NCBI GenBank assembly: GCA_017521025.1
Contig: JAFXEB010000016.1
Location: 1-64,000 of the forward strand
Direction of reading: 5' to 3'
Source: Clostridia bacterium
Lineage (GTDB): Bacteria > Bacillota > Clostridia > Oscillospirales > CAG-382
DNA length: 64,000 nt
The translations under genes were made by a program, and so were the position numbers. Positions within the stretch are counted from its first letter, which is position 1, and each line of letters begins with the position of its first letter. This document shows positions 1 to 6,996 of this stretch, piece by piece. The notes under the pieces are model-generated. The model was not told the origin of the DNA. It did not search any database and saw only the letters and a program-made list of their open reading frames with translations.

Positions 1-264
1 TCCGTATTCCTCAAGAAAAGCGGTTCTTTCTCCGTCATACTGCTTTCCTTCCTCGGTATAATGTCCCGAGCCGTCAAGTTCAATAACAAGCTTTGCCTCT
101 GCACAGTAAAAATCTGCTATATACCTTCCGAGAACCTTTTGCCGTGAAAAGCGGATGGGATAGGTGCGCAAAAAATCATACCAAAGATGTTTTTCTTCTT
201 TGGTCATATTCTTTCTTAACATTTTTGCGGTTGGAACAATATCTTTATTATGTTTTCTTTGCAT
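1..264 (-). CDS. DUF559 (Vsr-like) endonuclease-domain protein, 3' end outside window
   Basis: Only the first 88 codons are present; the gene runs off the left edge. The translation matches DUF559, a small fold related to very-short-patch-repair endonucleases. Visible hallmarks are a basic N-terminus, LRKNMTKEEKHLWYDFLR, then RQKVLGRYIADFYC and the core strand LVIELDGSGH with its acidic residues. The ATG at 264 has GGAGGG six bases upstream, and that ribosome site is itself the end of the palindromic repeat at 271-323. Nuclease activity is family knowledge; the cellular role of DUF559 proteins is unsettled. Family assignment is fairly safe, function is not. Confidence 0.8.
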   Translation of the reverse strand, partial: MQRKHNKDIVPTAKMLRKNMTKEEKHLWYDFLRTYPIRFSRQKVLGRYIADFYCAEAKLVIELDGSGHYTEEGKQYDGERTAFLEEYG

Positions 265-270
265 TACAAT

Positions 271-323
271 CCCTCCGTCACGCTTTGCGTGCCACCTCCC
301 TTTACACAAGGGAGGCTTTTGGC
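271..323. repeat. Dispersed palindromic (REP-like) element
   Basis: Two adjoining perfect inverted repeats: CACGC-TTT-GCGTG at 279-291 and CCTCCCTT-N5-AAGGGAGG at 295-315, in a context (CCCTCCGTCACG...GTGCCACCTCCC) that I recognise as a very common intergenic repeat of gut Firmicutes. Its outer end supplies the ribosome site of the DUF559 gene. Only one copy is evident in this window, so dispersal is from memory and not shown here. Confidence 0.6.
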
Positions 324-352
324 AAATCCTACATCTCTCGACAAATAAGAAT

Positions 353-1051
353 TTAGCGAACTGTCTTTGAAATAAAGAAGTTATCTATAAATCCTTTCGC
401 ACGATAGCCCAGCAGAAATACAGTGTTATCTGTTCTCAACTCGGCGACTAAATGGTTTCCACCATTTCGTTTTAACAGCGTGATCTCCTCTTTTTTAAAC
501 GCATAACACCCTAAATCTTTTTCACCGTGAAGAAATCCTCTAATTAAATCCGTAGTAATTCGCAACTCATCTTCGACAACAAATATACATACGTCGTGAT
601 TTTGGAAGTTCTTGTCTGTTGCTTCAAAGCACTTGGTAATGATATAGGGTTCTTGCAACTGGTAATAATCTCGCAAATGCTTGCAAGCTTTTGAAAAAAT
701 CTCTTTCTTCATTATGGGGATGTCAAATGTTTCAACTTTTTTCCACAAAGGCGTTACCAATACAGCTGTTAAAACACCACTGGCAATTAACAAAATAAAA
801 CCAACAATGACTTTAGCAACAATAGCAAGAGCTTCCAGTAACCAAAAATTTGGCAATGGAATCGATTTAAGCAGAAAGATTCCGCCAGTTATGCAAGAGA
901 TAAAAACGGTAAGGGTGACAAGCGTGCTGAATCTTCTCCAACGTTTTTCTTTGCGAAATGTACGCTTTTCATCTTCAGTCAATGTTTTATATTGCTCTTT
1001 AAGTGCATTATTAACATTTTTGTCAATATTCTTATATCTAAAATAACGCAT
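353..1051 (-). CDS. Hypothetical membrane protein with two TM helices
   Basis: 232 residues, no family recognised. A highly charged, cytosolic-looking N-terminus (residues 1-40, many Lys/Arg/Asn) is followed by two hydrophobic helices at about 41-61 and 78-100, then a soluble domain of about 130 residues with alternating strands and helices (EPYIITKCFEATDKNF; ELRITTDLIRGFL). The architecture resembles small Firmicute proteins with a PH-like or YcxB-like C-terminal domain, but this is only a guess. The ATG at 1051 lacks a strong ribosome site. Lower GC than the housekeeping genes to the right fits the accessory character of this end of the window. Confidence 0.6.
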   Translation of the reverse strand: MRYFRYKNIDKNVNNALKEQYKTLTEDEKRTFRKEKRWRRFSTLVTLTVFISCITGGIFLLKSIPLPNFWLLEALAIVAKVIVGFILLIASGVLTAVLVTPLWKKVETFDIPIMKKEIFSKACKHLRDYYQLQEPYIITKCFEATDKNFQNHDVCIFVVEDELRITTDLIRGFLHGEKDLGCYAFKKEEITLLKRNGGNHLVAELRTDNTVFLLGYRAKGFIDNFFISKTVR

Positions 1052-1167
1052 ACCCGTTGCCTACTATCGTATTGTTTGAGATTATTGTTAAATTCTTATT
1101 TATTGTTCGGCTTTATCGTAGCAAAGTCCTTTTATAGACAGCGTATTCACACACCCTATTATATCAC

Positions 1168-1195
1168 AAAAACCGCAGAAAACCGATTGCGGTTT
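1168..1195 (-). terminator. Rho-independent terminator after pnuC
   Basis: On the minus strand an AAACCGCA / TGCGGTTT stem with a 10-base loop is followed by a run of T. It lies about 75 bases beyond the pnuC stop and closes the minus-strand transcription unit. Confidence 0.6.
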
Positions 1196-1270
1196 CTGTT
1201 TTTTCTGTCGGTAGGTAAAACTGTCCTTTGGGGTACGTCCCTATTAAGTCTGCTCCTTTTGTTTTGCGTA

Positions 1271-1966
1271 TCAAGAATCAAGTGCTTGCTTCTTTTTCAT
1301 TCTCTGCCAATTGATATAGCCGTAAACGTCATTAAAGAGAAAGGCGAAAAAGCATACCACTACCGAGATATATTTCGGGTCGCTAAGGCTTGCTATTATC
1401 CACAGCACTATAAGTATCACGTCGTTTGCGGCGTAGCCAAGAGCAAAGAAGGGACTGCGCCTGAAGGTGAGATAGGCGGCGGCAAAGCTTGTGGCTAAGG
1501 ATACAGTGCTTGGTATAAGGCTTGCGGTGCCGAGTGCGTCCAGTATAAAATAAAATGCCCCCGTGACAGCTGCCGTAAGCAAAAGCATAAAGATCGTTTC
1601 GTACCTGCCCACGGTGCTTACCTTCACCTGCGCCCTGTTTCCCTTGTAGGGATTTTTCAGCCATGATATGAGGGAGAACACCGACATAGGCAGGGTCATT
1701 CCGAGAAAAGTGATCATTTCGCCGTAATATGCACAGCCGTAGGAAATATAGCCGTATACAAGGCTGAACACTATCATAAGCACTTGGCCCGTCGGGTTGC
1801 CCTTGGCATTAAAGATAAGGGAGCTTACACCTATCAGCGAGGCGGCAAGGGTAAGATAGTTCTGACCGTCAAACAGCAAAAACGAAACCGTAATAAAGAT
1901 TACCGACCCTATCCACAGGGCTATCTCCGTTTTTGTAAAATATCCGTGCTTTTTCTTGTCCTGCAT
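1271..1966 (-). CDS. pnuC: PnuC-type nicotinamide riboside/mononucleotide transporter
   Basis: 231-residue polytopic membrane protein of the PnuC family, which takes up nicotinamide riboside (in some lineages a related vitamin) by facilitated diffusion, trapping being done by a kinase. About seven hydrophobic segments are seen, starting at TEIALWIGSVIFITVSFL. The family signature near the C-terminus is clear: FLFNDVYGYINWQRMKK. The frame stays open upstream, but the ATG at 1966 is chosen because AGGAGA sits just ahead of it. It is the last gene of a minus-strand run after a TIR-LRR gene and an SPFH gene; a large hairpin separates it from the SPFH gene. No NR kinase is visible in the window. 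Substrate is inferred from the family. Confidence 0.88.
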   Translation of the reverse strand: MQDKKKHGYFTKTEIALWIGSVIFITVSFLLFDGQNYLTLAASLIGVSSLIFNAKGNPTGQVLMIVFSLVYGYISYGCAYYGEMITFLGMTLPMSVFSLISWLKNPYKGNRAQVKVSTVGRYETIFMLLLTAAVTGAFYFILDALGTASLIPSTVSLATSFAAAYLTFRRSPFFALGYAANDVILIVLWIIASLSDPKYISVVVCFFAFLFNDVYGYINWQRMKKKQALDS

Positions 1967-1978
1967 ATAATCTCTCCT

Positions 1979-2038
1979 AAAAAAGCATCCGCACACGCAT
2001 CTTCTGAGACCTAACGATGCGTAAACGAATGCTTTTTT
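1979..2038 (-). promoter_or_regulatory. Two-tier hairpin in the pnuC leader (attenuator or terminator)
   Basis: Between the SPFH stop (2076) and the pnuC ribosome site lies a nested stem: outer GCATCCG (1985-1991) with CGAATGC (2026-2032), inner ACGCATC (1995-2001) with GATGCGT (2016-2022), 14-base loop. A6 on one side and T6 on the other flank it, so it can terminate in both directions. No promoter fits between it and the pnuC start, so pnuC expression needs read-through. I recognise no known riboswitch class in it. Confidence 0.6.
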
Positions 2039-2075
2039 GCATTTCACTACCCGGTGGCAGTTAATATTCCTTTTA

Positions 2076-3056
2076 TCAGCCCTCACTGTTTTCGCTGCTT
2101 TCAGCGTTTTCGGCAGCACCGAATATGTCGGAGGGTAGGATGTACTCGCCACTTCCTACAACGGTGGGCAGCTTGCCGTTCCATTTGTCAGCAAGCAGCT
2201 TTTCGATTATCTCGGGGGAGAGGGATTTCATTATTATCTCGTTGGCGTTAGCCTCAGCCTCTGCGGCGATTTTCACAGCCTCAGCCTCTGCCTTGGCTAT
2301 CTCTATCTTCGCCTTCGCCTTCTCAACCTGTGCGTCAGCCTCAGCCTTTGCCTGAGCTATTTTGGTTTCGTTTTCGTACTCGGCCTTAAGCTTTGCCTGC
2401 TCGGCTATCATCTTTTCCTCAACTGCCTGCTCAAATGCGTCGGAAAAGTCGATATTGGTAAGCACTACTGCGGTGATATCTACAAAATACTCCTCACCCA
2501 CAGCGTCATTGATAGCCTTCTCAACAGCAGGTGACATGGCCGCACGGTCGGAGATGATGTCCATAGCCTTGTAAGCAGAAAGCACAGCCTTGGTCTTTTC
2601 TATAGCGATAGACTGTATGCGGCTCTGAAGCACGTCAAGGGTGCCGTACTGCTTTGCTATATCCAGCGCCTTGTCAACAACTATCTGATATTGCAGGGTT
2701 ATCTTGATATTCATGGTCTGAGCGTCGCTGGAGTACGCCATGGTGTCAATGTCTACGTTCTGCACCTTGGCATCGTAGCGCTGATAGGTGTTTGTCAGCC
2801 AAAGGTCAAAATGCATACCTGCGGTGCGCACTTCGGTGGCTTCACCCAGATGCTTTACAACAACTATCTCGCCCGTCTCAACGGTGCGGAAGCTGGAGGG
2901 CACGATAAGCAGTCCCAAAAGCATTATAAGCGCAAGCACGCCGCAAGCAACGCCAAGCCCCTTTTTCCTCTTTTTTGAAACAAACATATAGGCAAGGGCA
3001 ACAAAGCCTACGGTCAGTGCGACAAACACGCCGCCAAAAATGATTCCTATGTTCAT
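2076..3056 (-). CDS. SPFH/Band-7 (prohibitin-like) membrane protein
   Basis: 326 residues. Two N-terminal hydrophobic stretches (about 4-25 and 35-53) precede an SPFH domain (FRTVETGEIVVVKHLGEA through the DISDRAAM...VGEEYFVDITAVVL region, about 55-210). A long Ala/Glu/Lys coiled coil follows (about 210-280, repeated KAEAEA blocks), then a short acidic tail. SPFH proteins oligomerise on membranes and scaffold other factors; the partner here is unknown. ATG at 3056 has AAAGGAGAC upstream. It lies 39 bases after the TIR-LRR gene on the same strand with no terminator seen between, so the two are probably co-transcribed. Confidence 0.88.
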   Translation of the reverse strand: MNIGIIFGGVFVALTVGFVALAYMFVSKKRKKGLGVACGVLALIMLLGLLIVPSSFRTVETGEIVVVKHLGEATEVRTAGMHFDLWLTNTYQRYDAKVQNVDIDTMAYSSDAQTMNIKITLQYQIVVDKALDIAKQYGTLDVLQSRIQSIAIEKTKAVLSAYKAMDIISDRAAMSPAVEKAINDAVGEEYFVDITAVVLTNIDFSDAFEQAVEEKMIAEQAKLKAEYENETKIAQAKAEADAQVEKAKAKIEIAKAEAEAVKIAAEAEANANEIIMKSLSPEIIEKLLADKWNGKLPTVVGSGEYILPSDIFGAAENAESSENSEG

Positions 3057-3095
3057 AAAAATGTCTCCTTTATTTAAAAAAATTATATACCCAGC

Positions 3096-3998
3096 TTATT
3101 CTATCCATTTCTGCCACAGCCTTTTGCCCTTTTTGACAGCGCCGTCAGAGCACAGAACCTTATAGTCGCCCGTAAGCGAATCCCAGCCCTTGCCCTTCAT
3201 CATAGCATTCCACTCCTCCACGGTGCCGTCATAATCCACGGTCTTAAGCACCCCACAGCTAAAAAAAGCGGCGGCGCCAAGGCTGTTCAGGCTCTTTGGT
3301 AGCTTTACGGTCTCCAGACAGGGACACAGCGAAAACGCCGCCTCCTCTATCTCCGTAACGCCGTCGGACACGATAACGCTTTTCACAAGCTTGCCCGTAA
3401 ATACACCCTTGCCTAAGGAGAGCACACAGTCGGGCACTATCACGTTCTCGTCCTTGCCACGGTATCTTATAAGCTTGCGCCCCTCTATCCTGAAATCATC
3501 GGTGCTGTACCGCTCAGCCGTATCAGCGCTGCCTGCACCGCCTTGGGCGCTTGCCGCCTCGTGCTCGGACATCTTGCAAAAGGCAAACTCGGGGCAGGTG
3601 AGTATGCGCTTTAAAAACTCGCCCTCGTCACTGAAATTGTTACGCATTATGCACTGCTGGGCAGAAAGCTGCATCTCTACACCCAAGGGCAGGTCCGTCT
3701 TCTCCAGTATCACGCCGAGAAAGGGTCTGTTCTTCTGCAGGGCAAAGGTAAACTCCCTGCGGCAGTTGGAGGATGCAACGTAGTTGTCGGTGATAAAAGC
3801 GATAAACAAAGCACTCTTATAAAGGTGCAGAGCGATGTTCTCGGGCCACTCGCTGGCAGGCGCAACACCGTCATCATACCATATTCTGTAGCCTCTTGAC
3901 GCTATGTATTTTGCTATGGGCATAACCTTTTTGCTGTCCTTGTGAGCGTAGCTGATAAACGCATAGTTTTCCGGTCCCTCGTAGGCAAGCGGTCTCAT
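3096..3998 (-). CDS. TIR-domain protein with C-terminal BspA-type leucine-rich repeats
   Basis: 300 residues from the ATG at 3998, chosen because AAAGGAG stands eight bases before it; more upstream in-frame starts fall at or before the promoter. Residues about 9-140 form a TIR domain: NYAFISYAHKD, GYRIWYDDGVAPASEW, then SSNCRREFTFAL, where Glu82 sits at the position of the catalytic Glu of NAD-cleaving TIR domains. Residues about 190-275 are LRR_5 repeats (SVIVSDGVTEIEEAAFSLC; LKTVDYDGTVEEWNAM). No signal peptide, so cytosolic. TIR NADase activity is known for several bacterial proteins and inferred here from the retained Glu. SPFH and pnuC genes follow downstream. Confidence 0.85.
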   Translation of the reverse strand: MRPLAYEGPENYAFISYAHKDSKKVMPIAKYIASRGYRIWYDDGVAPASEWPENIALHLYKSALFIAFITDNYVASSNCRREFTFALQKNRPFLGVILEKTDLPLGVEMQLSAQQCIMRNNFSDEGEFLKRILTCPEFAFCKMSEHEAASAQGGAGSADTAERYSTDDFRIEGRKLIRYRGKDENVIVPDCVLSLGKGVFTGKLVKSVIVSDGVTEIEEAAFSLCPCLETVKLPKSLNSLGAAAFFSCGVLKTVDYDGTVEEWNAMMKGKGWDSLTGDYKVLCSDGAVKKGKRLWQKWIE

Positions 3999-4041
3999 GG
4001 CGGCACTCCTTTTTTTATGCTTTGTCATCTTACTACCGTCC

Positions 4042-4070
4042 ATTATATCACACAGCGCCCACCGTTGCAA
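4042..4070 (-). promoter_or_regulatory. Sigma-A promoter of the TIR-LRR gene
   Basis: Minus-strand TTGCAA (4065-4070), 17-base spacer, TATAAT (4042-4047) preceded by TG. Transcription would start near 4035, which excludes the longer in-frame starts and supports the ATG at 3998. Confidence 0.8.
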
Positions 4071-4202
4071 GTGTTTTTGCGTTGATCGTGCCGCCCGTAT
4101 ATATTATGATAGCCTCCGAGGGTAAACTGCACCTAAACCATCGTATTCCGTCGCACAGCCGATATAACTTGCCGCAAGAATGATATAGCTGAAAACAATT
4201 GA

Positions 4203-4230
4203 AAAAAGCACTGCTTTCGCAGCGCTTTTT
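4203..4230. terminator. Bidirectional terminator-like hairpin
   Basis: AAAAAGCACTGC and GCAGCGCTTTTT pair with one mismatch around a TTTC loop, giving A-run and T-run flanks on either strand. No gene obviously ends here, so it may insulate the neighbouring transcription units. Confidence 0.5.
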
Positions 4231-4309
4231 CTGTCTATGGGCTACAAAAAAGATATTTTTGCTGTTTTTGCGTATGAATTTGAACCCTTACATAACCGTT
4301 CGTTTTTAA

Positions 4310-4464
4310 TGAAATCGTTCGCTTATGCTCACGGTGAAATAATTCACTTCGTGAATTGTGAAATTTTCTGCTAAAGCAGAAAGTGAAATAAAACTCGTTC
4401 TTTTATATGCCGTAGGCATGTTTCACATTTGCGAAGCAAATATCTCATATCAAAGATATTTCAC
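4310..4464. repeat. Array of mini-hairpins with TGAAAT/TTTCAC spacers
   Basis: Five perfect small hairpins with 3-4 base loops: AATTCAC-TTC-GTGAATT (4341-4357), TTTCTGC-TAAA-GCAGAAA (4365-4382), ATGCC-GTA-GGCAT (4407-4419), ATTTGC-GAA-GCAAAT (4427-4441), ATATC-AAA-GATAT (4447-4459). Spacers read GTGAAAT in the left half (4334, 4358, 4383) and TTTCAC in the right half (4421, 4459), so the spacers can pair with each other. It is not a CRISPR array: units differ and there are no uniform spacers. Confidence 0.75.
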
Positions 4465-4486
4465 TATTAGTTTTTGTATTCTAATA

Positions 4487-4622
4487 CAACCAAAACTTTG
4501 TGTTTTAAAAGCAGATAGCCTTGTTAGTGATGCACTTAAATCTTTTTCCGTTTTGGTTGACTTTTAAACGATTATTGTCTATACTGTGTTCGTAGATAAT
4601 AACCGATAAAAGATAGAAGTTT
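4487..4622. repeat. 136-bp direct repeat, left copy
   Basis: Identical to 6634-6769 except for one base (T versus C in GCAGAYAGCC). It contains an inverted repeat, CAACCAAAAC (4487-4496) and GTTTTGGTTG (4550-4559), whose right arm overlaps the -35 element of the promoter, and ends 17 bases before the LRR-dockerin start codon. Confidence 0.95.
4557..4585 (+). promoter_or_regulatory. Sigma-A promoter of the LRR-dockerin gene
   Basis: TTGACT (4557-4562), 17-base spacer, TATACT (4580-4585). It lies inside the left 136-bp repeat, and the right arm of that repeat's 10-bp inverted repeat overlaps its -35, making it a plausible operator. Confidence 0.85.
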
Positions 4623-4639
4623 AAATAAGGAGAGCTTTT

Positions 4640-6625
4640 ATGAAGAAGTTAATTTCGCTGTTGCTATCCATAGCTATGTGTTTTGGGCTGTTCCCCCTTA
4701 CCGTGGGCGCCGCAAGCACACATATCCACGAAAACACGGCCGCTGTATCTGGCTCTGCGGTGGAAGAAGCTCCCTCCGCCGTAGCGGATTCCGCAGTGCT
4801 GCAAAAGCCTGCTGCCGTTACCGACCCCGCGCCCGAACAAAAACCCGCGGCAAGCACCCAAACCCCCGATATCGCCCCAAAATCCACCCGCAGCGGAAAG
4901 TGCGGCTACAATGTCAACTGGATCCTTGATACCGAAACCCGTACCCTCAACATAACCGGCACCGGCGCAATGACAAACTATACGGATTCGTCACATGCAC
5001 CTTGGTATAGCCACAAAAGCTATATTAAAATCGTAAACATTGCAAATGGCGTTACTTCTATTGGAAACTATGCGTTCTACTGCTGCTTTTCCCTTACAAG
5101 CATAGCAATCCCCGACAGCGTTACTTCCATTGGTTGGTATGCGTTCTACTACTCTTCCCTTCCAAGCATAACCATCCCCGACAGCGTTACTTCTATTGGG
5201 AGATATGCGTTCTCCGGCACGGGATACTATAATAACACAAACAATTGGGAAAACGGTGTATTGTACATAGGAAATCACTTAACAAACACAACGACCTCCT
5301 TAAGTGGTTCGTATACAATCAGAGAAGATACAAAATGCATTGCTGACGATGCGTTCCGGAACTGCTCTTCCCTTACAAGCATAGCAATCCCCGACAGCGT
5401 TACTTCTATTGGGGACTATGCGTTCGAGGACTGCGATTCCCTTACAAGCATAACCATACCCGACAGCGTTACTTCTATTGGGGTCTTTGCGTTCTACGAC
5501 TGCTCTTCCCTGACAAGCATAACCATAGGCAATGGCGTTACTTCTATTGGTAACATTGCGTTCAAGTACTGCGATTCCCTTACAAGCATAACCATAGGCA
5601 ACAGCGTTACTTATATTGGGGACGGTGCGTTCGGCTACTGCTCTTCCCTTACAAGCATAACCATCCCCGACAGCGTTACTTATATTGGGAGATTTGCGTT
5701 CTTCTACTGCGATTCCCTTACAAGCATAACCATAGGCAACAGCGTTACTTATATTGGTGAAGATGCGTTCGGCGGGTGCTCTTCCCTTACAAGCATAACC
5801 ATTGGCAACGGCGTTACTTCTATTGGGTTCGGTGCGTTCGAGGACTGCTCTTCCCTTACAAGCATAACCATACCCGACAGCGTTACTGAAATTGGGGGAT
5901 GTGCGTTCTACGGCTGCTCTTCCCTTACAAGCGTATATATTGATTCCGCTTCAATTGCATCAAAATTAAGCTCTAAAACTGCTTGCGAATATTTAATCAA
6001 CTACGCTAAAGCAATAATGTTTGAAGAGTCTATTACCGATATTCCCCATTATGTAAAAAATTATTACACCTATACCGAAAGCTTTATATATAACGGCAAA
6101 ACCTATAATTCTTACAGTAATCACGCACACACTTGGGAATCTTATACCGGGTCAAACGGATGTACAAACGGATGTACAAATAGTGGTTTTAAAGGGGACA
6201 AGTGCTCTGTTTGCAGTGCCCTAAAAGGAAACGCTGTAGTAATACCCCACAATTACAAAACCGAATGGACATCCGACGGGGATAACCATTGGCATGAATG
6301 CTCCGTTTGCGGCGACAAGACCGATATGGCAAGTCACGTATATGACGGCGACACCGACGAAGATTGCAATGCTTGCGGTGAACTGCGTGATGTATCGGGC
6401 GATGATTCTACCGACACGCCGGAGAACATACCCTTTGGCGACGTAACGGGTGACGGCAAGGCAAATGCGCTTGATGCGGCGTTTGTTCTCCGCTACGATG
6501 CAGGTCTTATCGGTTCTGACAAGCTCGACCTCTCCGTGGCAGACGTTACGGGCGACGGCAAGGTAAATGCCCTCGACGCCGCATTTATACTCCGCTTTGA
6601 TGCAGGTCTTATTCCCGAGCTTTAA
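4640..6625 (+). CDS. Secreted BspA-type LRR protein with C-terminal dockerin
   Basis: 661 residues. A signal peptide (MKKLISLLLSIAMCFGLFPL, cleavage likely after VGAAS) is followed by an Ala/Pro/Ser-rich spacer to about residue 90. Then come LRR_5 repeats of 23 residues (core TSITIPDSVTSIG.YAF) to about 435, interrupted once by an unrelated segment. A Cys/His-rich part follows (HWHECSVCG, EDCNACGEL), then a type-I dockerin with two calcium loops (DVTGDGKANALDAAF and DVTGDGKVNALDAAF). Dockerins bind cohesins, so the protein is probably displayed on a cellulosome-like scaffold; LRR_5 modules typically bind surfaces or proteins. AAGGAGA precedes the ATG. The gene stands alone between two 136-bp direct repeats and two hairpin arrays. 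Confidence 0.92.
   Translation: MKKLISLLLSIAMCFGLFPLTVGAASTHIHENTAAVSGSAVEEAPSAVADSAVLQKPAAVTDPAPEQKPAASTQTPDIAPKSTRSGKCGYNVNWILDTETRTLNITGTGAMTNYTDSSHAPWYSHKSYIKIVNIANGVTSIGNYAFYCCFSLTSIAIPDSVTSIGWYAFYYSSLPSITIPDSVTSIGRYAFSGTGYYNNTNNWENGVLYIGNHLTNTTTSLSGSYTIREDTKCIADDAFRNCSSLTSIAIPDSVTSIGDYAFEDCDSLTSITIPDSVTSIGVFAFYDCSSLTSITIGNGVTSIGNIAFKYCDSLTSITIGNSVTYIGDGAFGYCSSLTSITIPDSVTYIGRFAFFYCDSLTSITIGNSVTYIGEDAFGGCSSLTSITIGNGVTSIGFGAFEDCSSLTSITIPDSVTEIGGCAFYGCSSLTSVYIDSASIASKLSSKTACEYLINYAKAIMFEESITDIPHYVKNYYTYTESFIYNGKTYNSYSNHAHTWESYTGSNGCTNGCTNSGFKGDKCSVCSALKGNAVVIPHNYKTEWTSDGDNHWHECSVCGDKTDMASHVYDGDTDEDCNACGELRDVSGDDSTDTPENIPFGDVTGDGKANALDAAFVLRYDAGLIGSDKLDLSVADVTGDGKVNALDAAFILRFDAGLIPEL
5366..5917 (+). 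repeat. Eight in-frame 69-bp tandem repeats
   Basis: Units begin at 5366, 5435, 5504, 5573, 5642, 5711, 5780 and 5849, each starting (T/G)(C/A)TTCCCT. They encode 23-residue LRR_5 units and are close to identical even at silent positions, which suggests recent expansion or gene conversion. Because 69 is divisible by three, gain or loss of units keeps the frame. Confidence 0.9.
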
Positions 6626-6633
6626 AGTCAATC

Positions 6634-6769
6634 CAACCAAAACTTTGTGTTTTAAAAGCAGACAGCCTTGTTAGTGATGCACTTAAATCTTTTTCCGTTT
6701 TGGTTGACTTTTAAACGATTATTGTCTATACTGTGTTCGTAGATAATAACCGATAAAAGATAGAAGTTT
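6634..6769. repeat. 136-bp direct repeat, right copy
   Basis: Same orientation as 4487-4622, offset 2147 bases, one mismatch. It begins nine bases after the LRR-dockerin stop codon. It carries the same inverted repeat and promoter, but no gene follows it. Confidence 0.95.
6704..6732 (+). promoter_or_regulatory. Orphan sigma-A promoter in the right repeat
   Basis: TTGACT, 17-base spacer, TATACT, an exact copy of the promoter at 4557-4585. No ribosome site or reading frame follows; it would transcribe the hairpin array at 6834-6995 up to the terminator at 6997-7036. Confidence 0.7.
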
Positions 6770-6833
6770 CTTTCATAGCTACACCCCCCATCACTGCTAT
6801 TATACCATAAAATCGGTTGTTTTTCAAATAGTG

Positions 6834-6995
6834 TATCGCCTGCGGCGATATGATGTTATGCTTCGCATAATGATGTTGCTCCACTTCGTTCCGCAATGAT
6901 GCGATGTTTGCCAAATGTGCCGCAAGGCACACATCATTAGGCGAAGCCGTCATCATTGGCGGAGCCAACATCATTTGCCGCAGGCAAACATCATT
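6834..6995. repeat. Array of mini-hairpins with TGATGT/CATCATT spacers
   Basis: Perfect small hairpins: TATCGCC-TGC-GGCGATA (6834-6850), TTATGC-TTC-GCATAA (6856-6870), a TTGC...GCAA stem (6876-6896), TGTGCC-GCAA-GGCACA (6916-6931), GGC-GAA-GCC, GGC-GGA-GCC and TTTGCC-GCA-GGCAAA (6974-6988). Spacers read TGATG in the left half and CATCATT in the right half, so they are complementary across the array. Same architecture as the array at 4310-4464 with another spacer word. Confidence 0.75.
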
Positions 6996-6996
6996 C

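Larger units (their letters stand above)
4071..4639. other. 569-base gene-free region
   Basis: No credible gene. It holds, left to right: a bidirectional terminator-like hairpin (4203-4230), an array of mini-hairpins (4310-4464), the left 136-bp direct repeat (4487-4622) with the promoter of the LRR-dockerin gene, and that gene's ribosome site AAGGAGA. The stretch 4071-4200 shows nothing I recognise. The region is visibly AT-rich compared with the gene blocks further right. Confidence 0.7.

Noticed and set aside
1979-2075. Known NAD or vitamin riboswitch before pnuC
   Set aside because: I could not match any class I know by conserved core; only the hairpin itself is reported.
4310-4464. CRISPR array or multiple terminators
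   Set aside because: Each hairpin differs, loops are three or four bases, and no T-tracts follow; neither explanation fits.
5041-5935. CRISPR-like periodicity
   Set aside because: The 69-bp repeats are coding LRR units, in frame and without unique spacers.
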